In this document: positions 12,250 through 24,247 of the stretch, piece by piece
Layout: the number at the start of each line of letters is the position of its first letter
Position numbering within the stretch: position 1 is the first letter of the stretch
NCBI RefSeq assembly: GCF_030052815.1
Contig: NC_079496.1
Location: 15,701,100 to 15,765,099 of the forward strand
Direction: 5' to 3'
Length of the DNA stretch: 64,000 bases
Origin: Hevea brasiliensis
Taxonomy: Eukaryota > Streptophyta > Magnoliopsida > Malpighiales > Euphorbiaceae
Position numbers and translations under genes: made by a program
The notes under the pieces: generated by a model
Seen by the model: the letters and a program-made list of their open reading frames with translations, nothing else
The model's database searches: none
Told to the model about the DNA's origin: nothing

Positions 12250-13768
12250 TTTGAACTAATTCAATTTTTATATTTACTTTTTCAAATAAAAAATTATATA
12301 TTTATTATAAGATTATTTTTACACATTAAAATTAAATCATCTAATTTTTAAATAATTTTTAATGACTGAATACATAAGTTTACTCTTAAACTTAAAAAAT
12401 AAATAAATAAACTTTCATGACACTTTGAATTTTTAAAATATCTTATGACTCAAATCTTGTAAACGTCTCATGATATATTTCAATTCCTATAAAAGTATAA
12501 TTAAGATATACTTCAAATCTTAGTCAGTAAATCATCAAATCAGAGTAATTTGTATTTATACTCTTTAATTTGATAACCACAATATATCTTAATTTTACTT
12601 TATAAGAGATTTTTTTTTTGGTCAATATTTTATAAAAATTGAGGTGTGTCATAGAATATTTTAAAAATTTAGAGTGTCACGAAATTTTTTTGAATAAGGT
12701 TCAAATGTGAAATAGTATATCCAGCTATTTTAAGTGTGTACTCCTCACATAATATTAATAATGTTTATTATTCTATTCGTCATATTTATTATATAACAAT
12801 ACCAAATTTTAAAGTAATAAGAACTTATTAGTGTTTCATTTATTATGCAATGCTTTTTTGCTACATCAAAAAATATTATAATATAAATTTTTTTTATTAA
12901 TTAGCATTGAGGATTGTAAGTAAAATATATGCAAATCATAAAAAAAAAAGTATAAAAAGTATATTTTTTTTCATGTATTATTTGCTCTAACCTTATTTTA
13001 AAAAAAAAACTATAATTTAAAAATTAACCAACTAGTAAAGTGAACAATTCCATTAATTTAAGGAAGAAGTACTTGTAAAAAGGTTTTATTTAGTATACTC
13101 AGTGTATGTATAATTTTATTTTTTTTCATTTTAAATATGTAGTTTATTATGTTTGGGTTAAAAGTAGTATTCAAAATTGTGATTAAAAAAATCAATCAAA
13201 TCTAACTCCACCATAAAAGTTTATTCAAAGAAAGAATGTTTACCTAAATCTTATATATAATTTAAATATTTTATCCCAAATCAATGTGGGACAACACACC
13301 TTCTCACGCATAGGCATGAACATCTGGAGTATAAAATTTACAAGCAAATACATCTGTTATGGCCTAACAGTAAAGCTCTGATACCATAATAAATAAAGTA
13401 ATGATGGAAATGAAAGCACGTATATTTTTTTTTTTTGTATATCTCTTTTCTATGGGTTACGAGTCTATATATACAAGTATAAGTGAGTAAAAAAAACAAA
13501 AAAAAGTTAGTAACAGAAATAATGTCTAGATTAAAGACTAAACTAAGACCCATAATATTGGGTCAGTGTACAAATTGATAGCTGTATTCTAACACAAGTA
13601 AAGTGTCCTACCAATAGTGACTATTTCAGAATTAGAATCTCTAACCTTGCAGATAGATAAAATTTGTCTGATGATTAATTTCACACCATTGATCCAATCA
13701 CTAGTTCATCCCATATTTATAAATTTATAAAAAATTCATATTTTTTAAAGTAAGAAAATATTGCATCG

Positions 13769-13770
<2 letters not shown>

Positions 13771-13819
<49 letters not shown>
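13771..13819. repeat. (TA)n microsatellite
   Basis: About 49 bp of perfect TA dinucleotide repeat. Confidence 0.95.
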
Positions 13820-13821
<2 letters not shown>

Positions 13822-14289
13822 AAAATTTCCCACTTGTAAAAAGCTAAAGAAGGAATATGTGAAAACTTATGCATGAAGCCAATCACAGAACAGAAAGTTA
13901 AACTGCAATCCCTAGAAAGCAATCTTGTGATGGAAATGATCACCATTCAGCAACACATATATAGTTATCATCAACCTCCACAGAATCCTTTCACAGCCAC
14001 CACCACATGCACTGCCTGCCCCCCGAAACTATCATACAACCATGTATTAACACCATTCATTTGCCCAATTCTAACACCTTTTTCTGACCCTAATTAAGAT
14101 TGAATGCCAAATTTCGTGTGCCTCATTGCATCATCTCTAGTTGTTAATAATAGTATTAAGATAAGAAGTAGAATGCCCAATAGTGCAATGGTGTGGACCC
14201 TACCTCTTAAATTTAAGCTCCAATTCATTTTTTTTTATGAATGTTCGGTGCACTGTATAATTTGTTATGTATTTGTATCTGTATAAATA

Positions 14290-14291
<2 letters not shown>

Positions 14292-14351
<60 letters not shown>
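14292..14351. repeat. (AT)n microsatellite
   Basis: About 60 bp of AT dinucleotide repeat, ending some 300 bp left of the hAT element. Confidence 0.95.
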
Positions 14352-14353
<2 letters not shown>

Positions 14354-14664
14354 GAAGGAAAAATTAGTTTATTTAGAATAAATTATCTATAAGAAATGAA
14401 TTTAAAATTTTATTTTTTTAAATGAAAAATTTTTAAATTAAAAAAATAAATTATTTTATTCTTTTTAAATATAAGAATTAATAAAAAAATTTAATTGAAT
14501 TAAATTTTTGTAAAATTTTTCGGGGAATATGTTACTAAGAAAATATTCTCCAAAGGTAGGAACTTTGGTATCTGTGTTAAATAAGTAGAAATCGTTGATA
14601 ACATGCCAAGTGTAAATCCTTACAAAAATTCAAACTGCATGACTAAACCAACTATTGTTGAAAG

Positions 14665-14681
14665 CTATGAAGTACGGAAAT
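14665..14681. repeat. hAT left terminal inverted repeat
   Basis: 17 bp, CTATGAAGTACGGAAAT. It matches the reverse complement of the right end with one mismatch and is preceded by GTTGAAAG (14657-14664). Confidence 0.9.
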
Positions 14682-15937
14682 GGCACTAGGTCACATTTTC
14701 TAGTGTTGAAAATGTTTCCCCATCGGAAACAACATGACACGGCTAGGAAACATTTTTGAGCCATTTCCGAAAATATTGAAAATAGAAAATGTGTTTCCAA
14801 CCATGGAAACGTGTTTCTTTAAAGAAAATTGAAAAAAAAAATTAAGTAGGTTAAAATCACAAATAGATCTCAACAAATTCAGGCCACTTCACATTAACAA
14901 TCAACATCAACAAAAGAAGAAGAAGAAGAAGAAGAAAAAGAAGAAGAAAGAGGGGAGGAAGAGAGGATCAAACCTTTAACGGCAGTAACAACATCCGTCA
15001 TCGCAGGTAAGGATCGCATCTCCCTTTCTTTTCTTTGCAATCTCTATCTCTCTTTCTCTTTAATTTGCCCATACATCTCATTTTCTCTCTGATCTACCCT
15101 ATCCATCCTCTGCTCTGCTCTATCAATCGGTTTTTCTCGCTCTCCTTTCTCATTCCCGATTGCAATTAGGTATTTAGGTTTTATATATGGATTGTTTGAT
15201 TAATTTATTATTATTATAGTTATCATTTAATTTATTATTTTCCTTTTTTAATTTCTTTGCAAAACAATTTTATCAAGAAACTTCCATTAATTAATCACAA
15301 TTTTATTCCATTAATTAATCACAAATTTATCACATTTAATGTCAATTTTTTCTCTAAATGTATATTCCATAATTAGATTTTTCTCAAACCAAATTTAAAG
15401 AGTTGTCATAAATATATTTTTTTAAAAAAAGGAAGATAAAAAAATTCCTCTCAAACTCACTAAAAATTTTCAAGATTTGCCAAATTTTTGCAATCAAAGT
15501 TTTAAGGGAAATCAAGGACAAATGTAAATATATTTTTAAAGTTAATTTTAAAATTATAAAATTTCAAGTTTAAATTCTAATTAATGATAAATAAAAAAAA
15601 TTCCAACATTCAAAATTTGTATTTTCTATTAATATATTATATATTTTTAATAATTTATATATAATTTGTTTAATTCAATTTGTTTTATGTATCGTTATAT
15701 TATATATTAAAATTTTTTTGTTTAATTCAATTTATTTTATGTATTGTTATATTATATATTAAAATTGTTCATAATAATTTTTATAGTCAATTTATTCAAT
15801 TCTATTATTTAATTCTTTAATCTTTTAATATATAATTTACATTGTGCTTTAATCTTTAGTATATAATTTGTTTGAATAATTTGCAAATTTTATGAAATTG
15901 CATTTTCTTTTTGTTTTTTTGATAGGAAAATATTTAA

Positions 15938-18198
15938 ATGGATTCTTCGAATTCTAATTCTACTTAAGCTAATAACATTAGTGCCACTTCTTCAAAAACT
16001 AGGGAGGAAGAATTTAATCCTTTGTGAAGATATGAGACTAAACTTGAGAAAACTAGAGAAGGAGGGGGCAATTGTAAATGGATATATAATTTTTGTGGAT
16101 AACAAAAGTAAGAGACTTATACTAGAGTGAGGGCTCATTTAATTATTGAAAATCACTGGAAAAGGGATTGGTGTGTGTAAAAAAGTAAGGAATGATAGTA
16201 TTTCTGAAATGAGGAAACAGAAGGATGAGGCAACAAACAGAATTACCAATTAACAATCTAGACAAGTTCCTTTGCTTACTAGTATAACTTTTATTCCTTC
16301 ATTGAATATAACTGAACGAAGTATTTTAACAACTTTAAAGAAAAGAAGAGTTAATGATTCTCCTCTTAGTAGAGTTTTTGACTTACAAACTAGAGCTCAA
16401 TTAGATGCAGAGATTGCTAGAATGTTCTACACTGTGGTCTACCTTTTAATTTTGCTAGAAACCCTTATTATGTGAGTTCTTATTCCTTTGCCTGCTAATC
16501 ATGCTTTGGTTGATTATGTGCCACTTGGTTATAACAAATTAAGAACCACATTACTTTAGCAAGAAAAAAAAATGTAGAGAAGTTGCTTGAATCAATTAAA
16601 AGCACTTGGTTAGAAAAAAGTGTTAGTATTATGAGTGATGGATGGAGTGATCCCCAGAGGAGGCTTTTGATTAATTTTATGGTTGTTTCTGAGTCTGGCC
16701 CCATGTTTATAAAATCTGTAGATTGTTCTAGTGAAGTGAAAGATAAGCAATTTATTGTTAATTTGCTAAAGGAAGTAATTGATGAAGTGGGTCATCAAAA
16801 AGTAGTACAAGTTATTACTGATAATGCTTCGAATTATAAGAGTACTGGAGAAATCATTGGGGAATATTTTCACATATTTATTGGACTCCTTGTGTTGTAC
16901 ACACTCTTAATTTTGCTTTGAAGAATATACGTGCGGTAAAAAATTTAGAAACTAATCAAGAAACTTATGATATGTGTCATTGGATCACTGAAATCCATGA
17001 GGATGCTTTGCAAATCAAGAATTTTATAATGAATCATTTCATGAGGCTTGCAATTTACAATCGGTTTAGCCCTTTGAAATTGCTTTTCATTTGCTGACAC
17101 TCATTTTGCTTTTATTGTTGTGATGCTTAAAATATTTAAACTCATAGGCATGCTTTAGAAGCAATAATTATGAGTGATTAATGAGCACAATACCAAGAAG
17201 ATGACCAAGGCAAAGCTAGATTTGTTTGTAATAAAGTGGTGAATGAGGATTAGTGGAAAAAGGTTAATTACATCTTTGCTTTTACTCGTCCATTTATGAC
17301 ATGATTTGAGTTTGTGACACATACAAACCATGCCTTCATTTGGTTTATGAGTTGTGGGATTCTATAATTGAAAAGGTGATGAATGTTATTTTTAATCATG
17401 AAGGAAAGTAAGCAGATGGGTTTTTTTCCTTTCTATTATGTCGTTCATCGAATTCTTATTGATCATTGGGCAAAGAGCAACACTCCCTTTCAATGTTTGG
17501 CTCATTTATTAAATTCAAGGTAAATTTCTAAGTTACATACTTATCTTCTTGCTATAAATTTTTTTTATTTCCTAAATTTATTTTCTTTTTTTTTGAAGAT
17601 TTTACAGTGAAAATGGCTTTAAAAGGGAGAATGTAGAGTGCCTCCTTATATGAATGAAGAAGTATCAATTGAAAGAATTAAATGCTTTAAAAGGATTTTT
17701 TCTAATGAAGATGAGCGAATCCGAGCTAATGATGAATTTGCAAATTTTTCTTTGAAAAGTGGGCCTTTTGTAAATCTTGATTCTATTGGAAGTATCTATG
17801 CTACAGATCTTAAGAAGTGGTGGGCATGTTTTGGTTCCAATGTACATTCACTTCAAAGGTTGGCTTTTAAAGTGCTTGGACAACCTACTTCCCCCTCTTA
17901 TTGTGAAAAAAATTGGAGTACTTGTTCCTTCATTCATTCATGTAGAAGAAATAAATTAACTCCAAAATATGCAGAAGACTTGATTTTTATTCATAATAAT
18001 CTTCATCTTTTGTCGAGAAACTCCTCTCAATATTATGATGAGAAGACAAAATTATGTGATGTTGGTGGTAATCAATTTGAGAGTATGGAAAATGCGGGAG
18101 TTCTTGAATTTGCTAACTTTTCATTGCATGAACTAGGGTTAGAATCTATTTTTTTTATGAAAATTAACTACAATTATAAAGAAGGAGAAAGACAGTGA
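15938..18198 (+). pseudogene. hAT transposase pseudogene (BED finger, DUF659-like, hAT dimerisation domain)
   Basis: The frame opens at ATG 15938 but meets a stop at codon 10 and several more. Three domains follow in order. First is a BED-type zinc finger remnant (about 16060-16170) with TRVRAHL-like residues and one finger cysteine codon changed to Tyr. Second is a DUF659/catalytic core segment (about 16570-16930) with IMSDGWSD and VITDNASNYKS, then a frameshift near 16868. Third is a C-terminal hAT dimerisation domain (about 17770-18140) around LKKWWACFGSN and KNWSTCSFIHS. A probable intron lies at 17520-17598. Several stops sit where Trp or Gln codons are expected (for example the TAG within NED-WKK near 17250). 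The gene is dead but could still supply small RNAs. Confidence 0.85.
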
Positions 18199-18365
18199 AA
18201 TAGAAGAAATGTCATAAATTTTATAATCTTTTCTTTTTTAAACATTTGAATGTGTTGTAGTTTATATTTTTCCTTATAAATATAAAACTTCTAAATATGT
18301 ATCTTTACAATTAAATTTGAATATTGATTTGTAATTTATTTATTATTGAACATCTTTCATTATTT

Positions 18366-18367
<2 letters not shown>

Positions 18368-18409
<42 letters not shown>

Positions 18410-18420
18410 ATGTGTGTGTG
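18368..18420. repeat. (TA)n-(TG)n compound microsatellite inside the hAT element
   Basis: About 30 bp of TA followed by about 24 bp of TG with one interruption, in the 3' non-coding part of the element. Confidence 0.9.
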
Positions 18421-18528
18421 TCTTTAAATTTTTTATATTGTATATTTTCTCCACGTTTTTGTTTTTTGTATTTTTTAAAATGCTGTTTTTTCATATTTAT
18501 TTTTATATTTTTTCGTGTCTGCACTTTT

Positions 18529-18545
18529 ATTTCCGTACTACATAG
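18529..18545. repeat. hAT right terminal inverted repeat
   Basis: 17 bp, inverted copy of the left end, followed by GTTGAAAC (18546-18553), the near-identical target duplication. Confidence 0.9.
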
Positions 18546-18553
18546 GTTGAAAC

Positions 18554-21500
18554 ATGCTTCTATAAGAAAGATATTAATAATAAAATTATTTTTTCAAAAC
18601 ATTTAAAAGAAAAATTTAATGATATCTAAAAAATATTTAAAATAATTAAATCATTTTTAATAATATTTAAAAAATTATTTTTTTCAAAATAATTTTTTTT
18701 TATCTCTCAATTCAGTATTTTTTTTAATCTCAATTCAGTAATTTGTATATCACCGTACAAACCAATGTACTATTAGTAGGGTGTACGGACTCCGCGGTCC
18801 TCCGAACTCAATATAGCCAATCATTTCTGGCCACGTAAGACTCTGGGCTTTTGAGTTTTGATGAAGCCCACAGACCAATGACCAATACATCGATGGTTTG
18901 GCTTTGTGGTCCCAGGGACATATGAACATTGCCTCACTAGAATTGTGCGGTCCAATTCGGTTTGAAATTTAATTAAAAATTAAAATTAAATTAAAATTTT
19001 AGTAAAATTTTAATTTAATTTTTTATTATTTTAATTTAAATTCAAAATGATTCTTTAATTTCAATTCAGTTTGGTATAATTCCAATTCAATTATTAATTT
19101 TTAAAATATTTTATGTATTTATTTCTTTAAAATATTATATTTAAATTTTAAATTAAATTATTAATATATAAAACATCATACAATATATATTTAAACTATT
19201 TATAAATTATATAATCTCTAACTATAAAGTGTATATATAATTAGAAATTAAATATATTAATTAATATAATAATATAAGTATATTATATAATTTATATTTT
19301 AATTATTTATTAATTATATAATATTTAAAAATAAAATTTAAATATAATTATTAATTAACACATATATAGCATACTAGTATATTTATAATTAAAAATTATA
19401 AAGTTATTTAATATATTTATAATTAAAATTATTAAAAAAATATAAAATAAAATATTATATTATATTTAATTTATAATTAAATATTCACATATAAATATAT
19501 ATAATTATATTAAAAAAATATAATATATTTAAAAAAAATATATACGAATAAATTTAATTTTGAGTTTGATTTTTAATAAAAATTAAAATTAAATTAAAAT
19601 ATTAAAATAATTTTGATATAATAAAATTTTTATTGATTTGATATGATTTTTCGATTTGGAATTCTTAAGGACTGTGCATAGATATAGGCCCCACAAACCT
19701 GAGGGGTTTCTTGTGTAGGTGGCGGGGGTAGATATGCACAAGGTTATAGTTTGGTAGTACCAATACTTGAGTAGAGAGCGTGGGAAGGGAAGACTGAAGA
19801 CAAGAGGCGGCTGGGAAGGGGAGAGAGAGTAGGCACCTGTGAGGAGACACGTGTAAGAATTGCGGGGGATAGCCAGACATGGTGGATTCTTGGGTTCTGG
19901 ATGCAGATTGTGCCCTGCATGGAACGCATTGGGATTTCGGGATTACCATCGTGTGCTAGAATTATAATTATGGGATTATAGGAACATTATTTGTAATGTT
20001 TCGAGTACATACTAGAATTTTTCAATACAGTTAAACTCTTTTTTCTGTGAAACTTTTCACACTCGCAATTTCACAATTCACACCCTGTCATTTGGCAATT
20101 TCAAGCTTCAATATGTAAATTATAAATGAAACCCATTTCAATTAATGGGTAGGTGTATTTTGTTGACTGAGAATTGAGAAAGAGGAAGAGGGTTATGTTA
20201 TATAAACGAGAAAGTGAAATGAGGTAGCTGGTAAGCATTGTTGTTTTGCATTGGTTTCCTGGAGGTTGCCACAAGGGAACCTGAAGTTAAGTAACTGTTA
20301 GTTTTGGCTTTATACAACTTGTGAAAGATCTAACTATTTTTGGACAAGATAGCCAAAGATCCTATCACATCTCTCCATCCCCAAAATAAAAATTCACAAA
20401 TAAGGACCACACAGATACATGTAATTATTTAGATCTCAATCTGAACTGAGATTTGCTCTCTTTTTATCCTCTTTGCCTTCTGTTGCCATTTTTGCCCTTG
20501 CCCATCAACCCCACATAGACCATCTTGTCCCAAAACTTAGTCCTAAAAAGAACTCCATATGACACAGCCAGTCAGGGCAACATGTCTTGCAGAAAGATCT
20601 GTTTCTGAAAGGACAAAATCAATGGGCATGCAAATGTTTTGGGGGAATAAATCACGGCCGTCCAAAGATGACAAATCTGTGCATCAAATATTCGGGTTTC
20701 TCTAGCATTTATGTACAGTTTTTTGTATTTGATGCATGAAGAGGTCGTTTTCATCTGTTAGTTGTATTGGGGACTGCAAAAGAAAAAGGGAAAAGTACAA
20801 AATAAGGACTCAGACATCAAAGCAAATTATGTCTCTGAGATGTGTATAGGTAACAGACAAAGGACACTTTCAATATGAAAATAATGAGCCACTTCCCTTG
20901 AGGCTAATTGATCTGTTCTTAAGTATATGATCCTTGTTTTCCATGCAGAGAAAGTGCAAAACCCAAGTGATGCCTCCTTCCTAGCTTTGAAAGGAACATC
21001 AGAAGCACTTGGCTTCTGCCTGAAATCTTGTACATGTGTGTGATCTCGCACAATTATGGAGCAGGTCAATATTTTTGTGTTTTTTTTTTAACTGAATATA
21101 TTTTTGTGTTTAAAGCATAGCATTTGTGAATTGATAATTATTCAAAACAAAGAAAAATAAGCCGAGATATTCAAGATACCAACCTTGTTAAATTTGCATT
21201 GATATTTTGAGACAAGCATACAGGACTAGCAATTCAGTAATATTGGGAATTTGAGGTGAATGCACAGTACTTCTCCAAATTTGCCAAGATAAACTATTGC
21301 AGTTTCAGTAAACCATCAAGACCATGTATGATGACAATCTCCTCTACATAAGCATGGCTGCACACATATACAAAACAAGACTGCCATTTTGGCCCACTGG
21401 CTGCTTTATGGTAGCAGAACATGCGAATGGCACAACTGATAAACCATAAATTTAACTAGTCTAACCTTCGCTCAACTGTTTCCTATAGGCAGTAAGTGGA

Positions 21501-21966
21501 TTAACTCAAACAAATGGCCCATGGCAACTTGCTACCATTGATGAACCTCCTTCCATCCATATTAAAGACCAATGAAATGACAACACAAGACTCTCAATAT
21601 GAAAATAAAATAAAATAAAATAAAAATTAAGAGATTACTAATTATTTACACGAAAGAACTCCATCATACCTTAATCTTCCTCTCATCACTGCATAAGGGT
21701 ACAAATCATTGGCATATACACGTTTCACTATGTTTGCAGCAGATAAAGCTATCAGACCAACAACAGAAAAAACATCGCCTATCAATTGAAAAAGATTATA
21801 AAAAGAAACAAGTCAGCACATTGATAGAGCCACTGCCCAATAACTGGCATGGCTTTGGAGAATAACCACAAAAAGGTGCATGTTTCAAATGATAATGTTG
21901 TTATTTGTAATGGGGGGTGGGGGCATGGGGGATTAATCTATTGATCAAATATGACAATCCATAAAC
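18554..21966. other. Intergenic; AT-rich repeat and a GC-richer island
   Basis: At 18950-19660 lies a very AT-rich stretch bracketed by CCAATTCGGTTTGA-like and TTTTTCGATTTGGA-like words, resembling the CGGTTTGA-bounded repeats also seen near 58990 and 59940. At 19665-19950 the base composition is much less AT-rich and includes an ACACGTGT (G-box-like) word, but no protein is recognisable on either strand. At 20180-20290 a TTATATAAA word is followed by a CTGGTAAGC donor-like site; this could be a promoter and first exon of an unknown transcript. Nothing else identified. Confidence 0.45.
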
Positions 21967-22157
21967 TCACAGCTCCAGGTAAACGCAGGGGTGTATCCCT
22001 AGGGAGGGCCTGGCCACCCCCTCCCCTCCCCTCCCCATTTATATATATATATATATATATATATAATTCACAGCTCCAGGTAAACGCAGGGGTGTATCCC
22101 TAGGGAGGGCCTGGCCACCCCCTCCCCTCCCCATTTATATATATATATATATATATG
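21967..22157. repeat. 101-bp tandem duplication ending in (AT)n
   Basis: The segment beginning TCACAGCTCCAGGTAAACGC occurs twice, at 21967 and 22068 (period 101). It runs through the near-palindrome GGGAGGGCCTGGCCACCCCC and a CTCCCC run into an (AT)n tract in each copy. Copy 2 lacks one CTCCC unit and has a shorter AT tract. Confidence 0.9.
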
Positions 22158-22301
22158 TTCAGATATAAGGTAACTATAATATATTGACAATAATAATAAT
22201 AATTCTTTTTATATCATGATTTATTATTGTTTTTTTATAGTAGATATCATTATTTGTTTATTAACAAAATTGAAGATGAATTCCCTCTTTATTGCTTGCT
22301 A

Positions 22302-24247
22302 CTCAACTCAACTCAACTCAACTCAACTCAGCCTTTATTCCAAGAATTTGAGGTCGGCTATATGGATTCTCTTTCTCCATTCTAAACGATCGGTAATATG
22401 TAATGCTTTTAGGTCATGTTGTACTACTCTTCTCCAAGTCAGTTTAGGTCAACCTCTTCTTTTCTTTCTATCCTCTAACCTAATGTGTTTTACTTGTCTA
22501 ACTGGAACCTCTGTATGTGTTGCACTCATTTCATATAGGCATTTTAAGATAGTTTTGCATCCATTTTGCTCTTATATTTTAGTATATTTTATGTTTTTAA
22601 CTTTATTTTAGCTTATTTGTTAACTTTAGTTACTTTATATTTGATTTTTATAATTTTGTTATTTTTAATAGGTTTTTGGAGCAAATTGAGGGTCCATGAG
22701 TGTATTAGAAAGTGATTTGAAGAAATTTAGAATTTCTTAAGCATGGAAGAAAGTTCAAGAAATCAAACCTTAAAAGATCAAGTTAGCCAAAATTTACTTG
22801 AGACTTTGCTTACGATGCTGCTCAAAGTATGTCATATTGCTTAACCTTAAGTTTGGGCAAGCCGCAAGTCAAGCACAACTTAAATCCTATACATTCAAGC
22901 TTTCATCTCAAAACCTGTCGAGAATTGCTTAAGATCCTGCTTAGGGTAAGCAGCAGTGCTTAAGGTGCAACACAGGTCAAGCTGGAAGTCAAGCATGAGC
23001 AGAAAAACTCATTTTATTTCAAATTTGCTGAGATTTGCTGAAGGTCTGCTTAACCTTAAGCAGACAGTGCAACCACAGGCCGAAAGTTACTGAAGAAGCA
23101 ATACCCTAAGCAGACTGTCCATAACGTGGATAACTCTGCTGACATTGATATTTTTACACCTCATTTCCTATATACTCCTTGGCTTTTATCTATTTTTAGG
23201 GCAACTTTTGGGACCATATAAAAGCATAATTTTCTAGTTTTTGCCACAATAAGAAACAGGAGGAAAGAATAAGAAACAAAAAAAAAAAGGGAAGAGGACG
23301 TCATAAATTTTGCAAAAGAAGAGCTGTTACAGCCATATCTGGAAGCTCCAAGACTCAGAGTTTTTGGTCCCTCTACCTGAATTTTTCTATTTTTAGTCCC
23401 CTTATCATGTTTTTGTTTACTTTTCCATCAATTTTACTTGTAAATACCAACTTGAGTGAGTAAACTTTTTGGATTTCAGAGTTAAGAAATATATTTTAGA
23501 TTAATTTGTGGATTTAGACTAGTTATTTCCATATTTTATATAAATATGAGTTTTGATTCTTTCCTTGTGTACTTGATTTACTTACCTAATATTGGTACCC
23601 ATTGGGTATTATGTTAATCTTTGATTGAAGGACCGAAAGGTGAAGATCATTGATAGATAATCAAGGATTGAAACTTAAAATTACCTAGATTTAGAAATAG
23701 ACTAGGGTTTTAAGAGGAATTAATGATTGGTTACAAAACTTAATGGGTTTTAAAGTAATCAAATATCATACGAAAGTAGATTTAGTTATTTTAGAATACA
23801 CTTTGGTTTACTTGAAAAAGATATCAAAGGAACTTAGAATCAATCACCTTCAAACTCTATTTTCCTTTAAAATTTGAATACCCAAGACAAATCCCAATTA
23901 ATTTATGCATAAACCCCAAACTCTGGAATTATTTTTTATCATAATTAGACTTTTATTCAAATTACACATTATTAATTTAGTTAAATTCCATTTAGATTTA
24001 GAATTTATTTGCTTGCTCTTTACTCATTTTAATTAGATTCATCGATTTACTTTGCTTATTTACATTTACCATTTCTTCATCAATCATTAGCCCAAATAAT
24101 CACTTCATTCATAGTTTGGTACTTAAACAGTAAATTCTCGTAGGAGCGATACTTGACTTATCACTCTATTACTTGATATGACCCGTATACTTGCGGATTC
24201 GCACATTAGTATGTCTACGCTTCACATGACCAAACTACCTCAATCTT
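22302..24247 (-). mobile_element. RTE-type LINE copy A, 5'-truncated and interrupted
   Basis: LINE sequence occupies 22302-22517 and resumes at 24214-24247; the gap is a solo LTR. On the minus strand the element ends in a pentamer tail, (CAACT)n on the plus strand at 22302-22329. The body aligns by eye with copies at 42726 and 50996 (shared GTCGGCTATATGGATTC, AGGTCATGTTG, TTGTCTAACTGGA and CTACGCTTCACATGA words). A gypsy LTR cuts the rest off at 24248. Confidence 0.85.
22518..24208 (+). mobile_element. Solo LTR (1.69 kb) inserted in LINE copy A
   Basis: The insertion interrupts LINE copy A and is flanked by a perfect 5-bp target duplication GTATG (22513-22517 and 24209-24213). It begins TGTTGCAC and ends CACATTA, so the expected terminal CA has probably changed to TA. 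It has no reading frame and no priming site. The sequence near its right end (CGTAGGAGCGATACTTGAC, ATACTTGCGGATTCGCA) resembles 3' ends of long Ty3/gypsy LTRs of the Tat/Athila group; that lineage call is tentative. Confidence 0.75.

Larger units (their letters stand above)
11382..14656. other. Intergenic upstream of SPL; long (TA)n arrays
   Basis: Contains SPL upstream sequence, including a moderately GC-rich 250-bp patch at 11420-11680, followed by AT-rich DNA. No coding motifs were recognised on either strand. The patch 13860-14100 is less AT-rich but uncharacterised. Confidence 0.5.
14665..18545 (+). mobile_element. hAT-superfamily DNA transposon, full length but decayed
   Basis: The 3,881-bp element is bounded by 17-bp terminal inverted repeats CTATG(A/T)AGTACGGAAAT (14665-14681 and 18529-18545, one mismatch). 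These are flanked by an 8-bp target duplication, GTTGAAAG at 14657-14664 and GTTGAAAC at 18546-18553 (one mismatch). An 8-bp duplication is the hAT hallmark. Inside are a GAA-rich non-coding leader, a probable 5' UTR intron (donor CAG|GTAAGG at 15007, acceptor GATAG ending 15925), a transposase pseudogene, and a 3' AT/TG microsatellite. Subterminal DNA at 14700-14820 repeats GGAAAC/GTTTCC words, which may be transposase binding sites. Confidence 0.9.

Noticed and set aside
12163..12351. Frame with long Ile-Tyr repeat
   Set aside because: It is the translation of the (AT)n array.
19665..19949. 94-codon minus-strand frame in the GC-richer island
   Set aside because: No domain, and other frames there are also open because of the composition.
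22302..22331. (CAACT)n run as an independent satellite
   Set aside because: It is the simple-repeat 3' tail of LINE copy A, and the same tail occurs on the other two copies.
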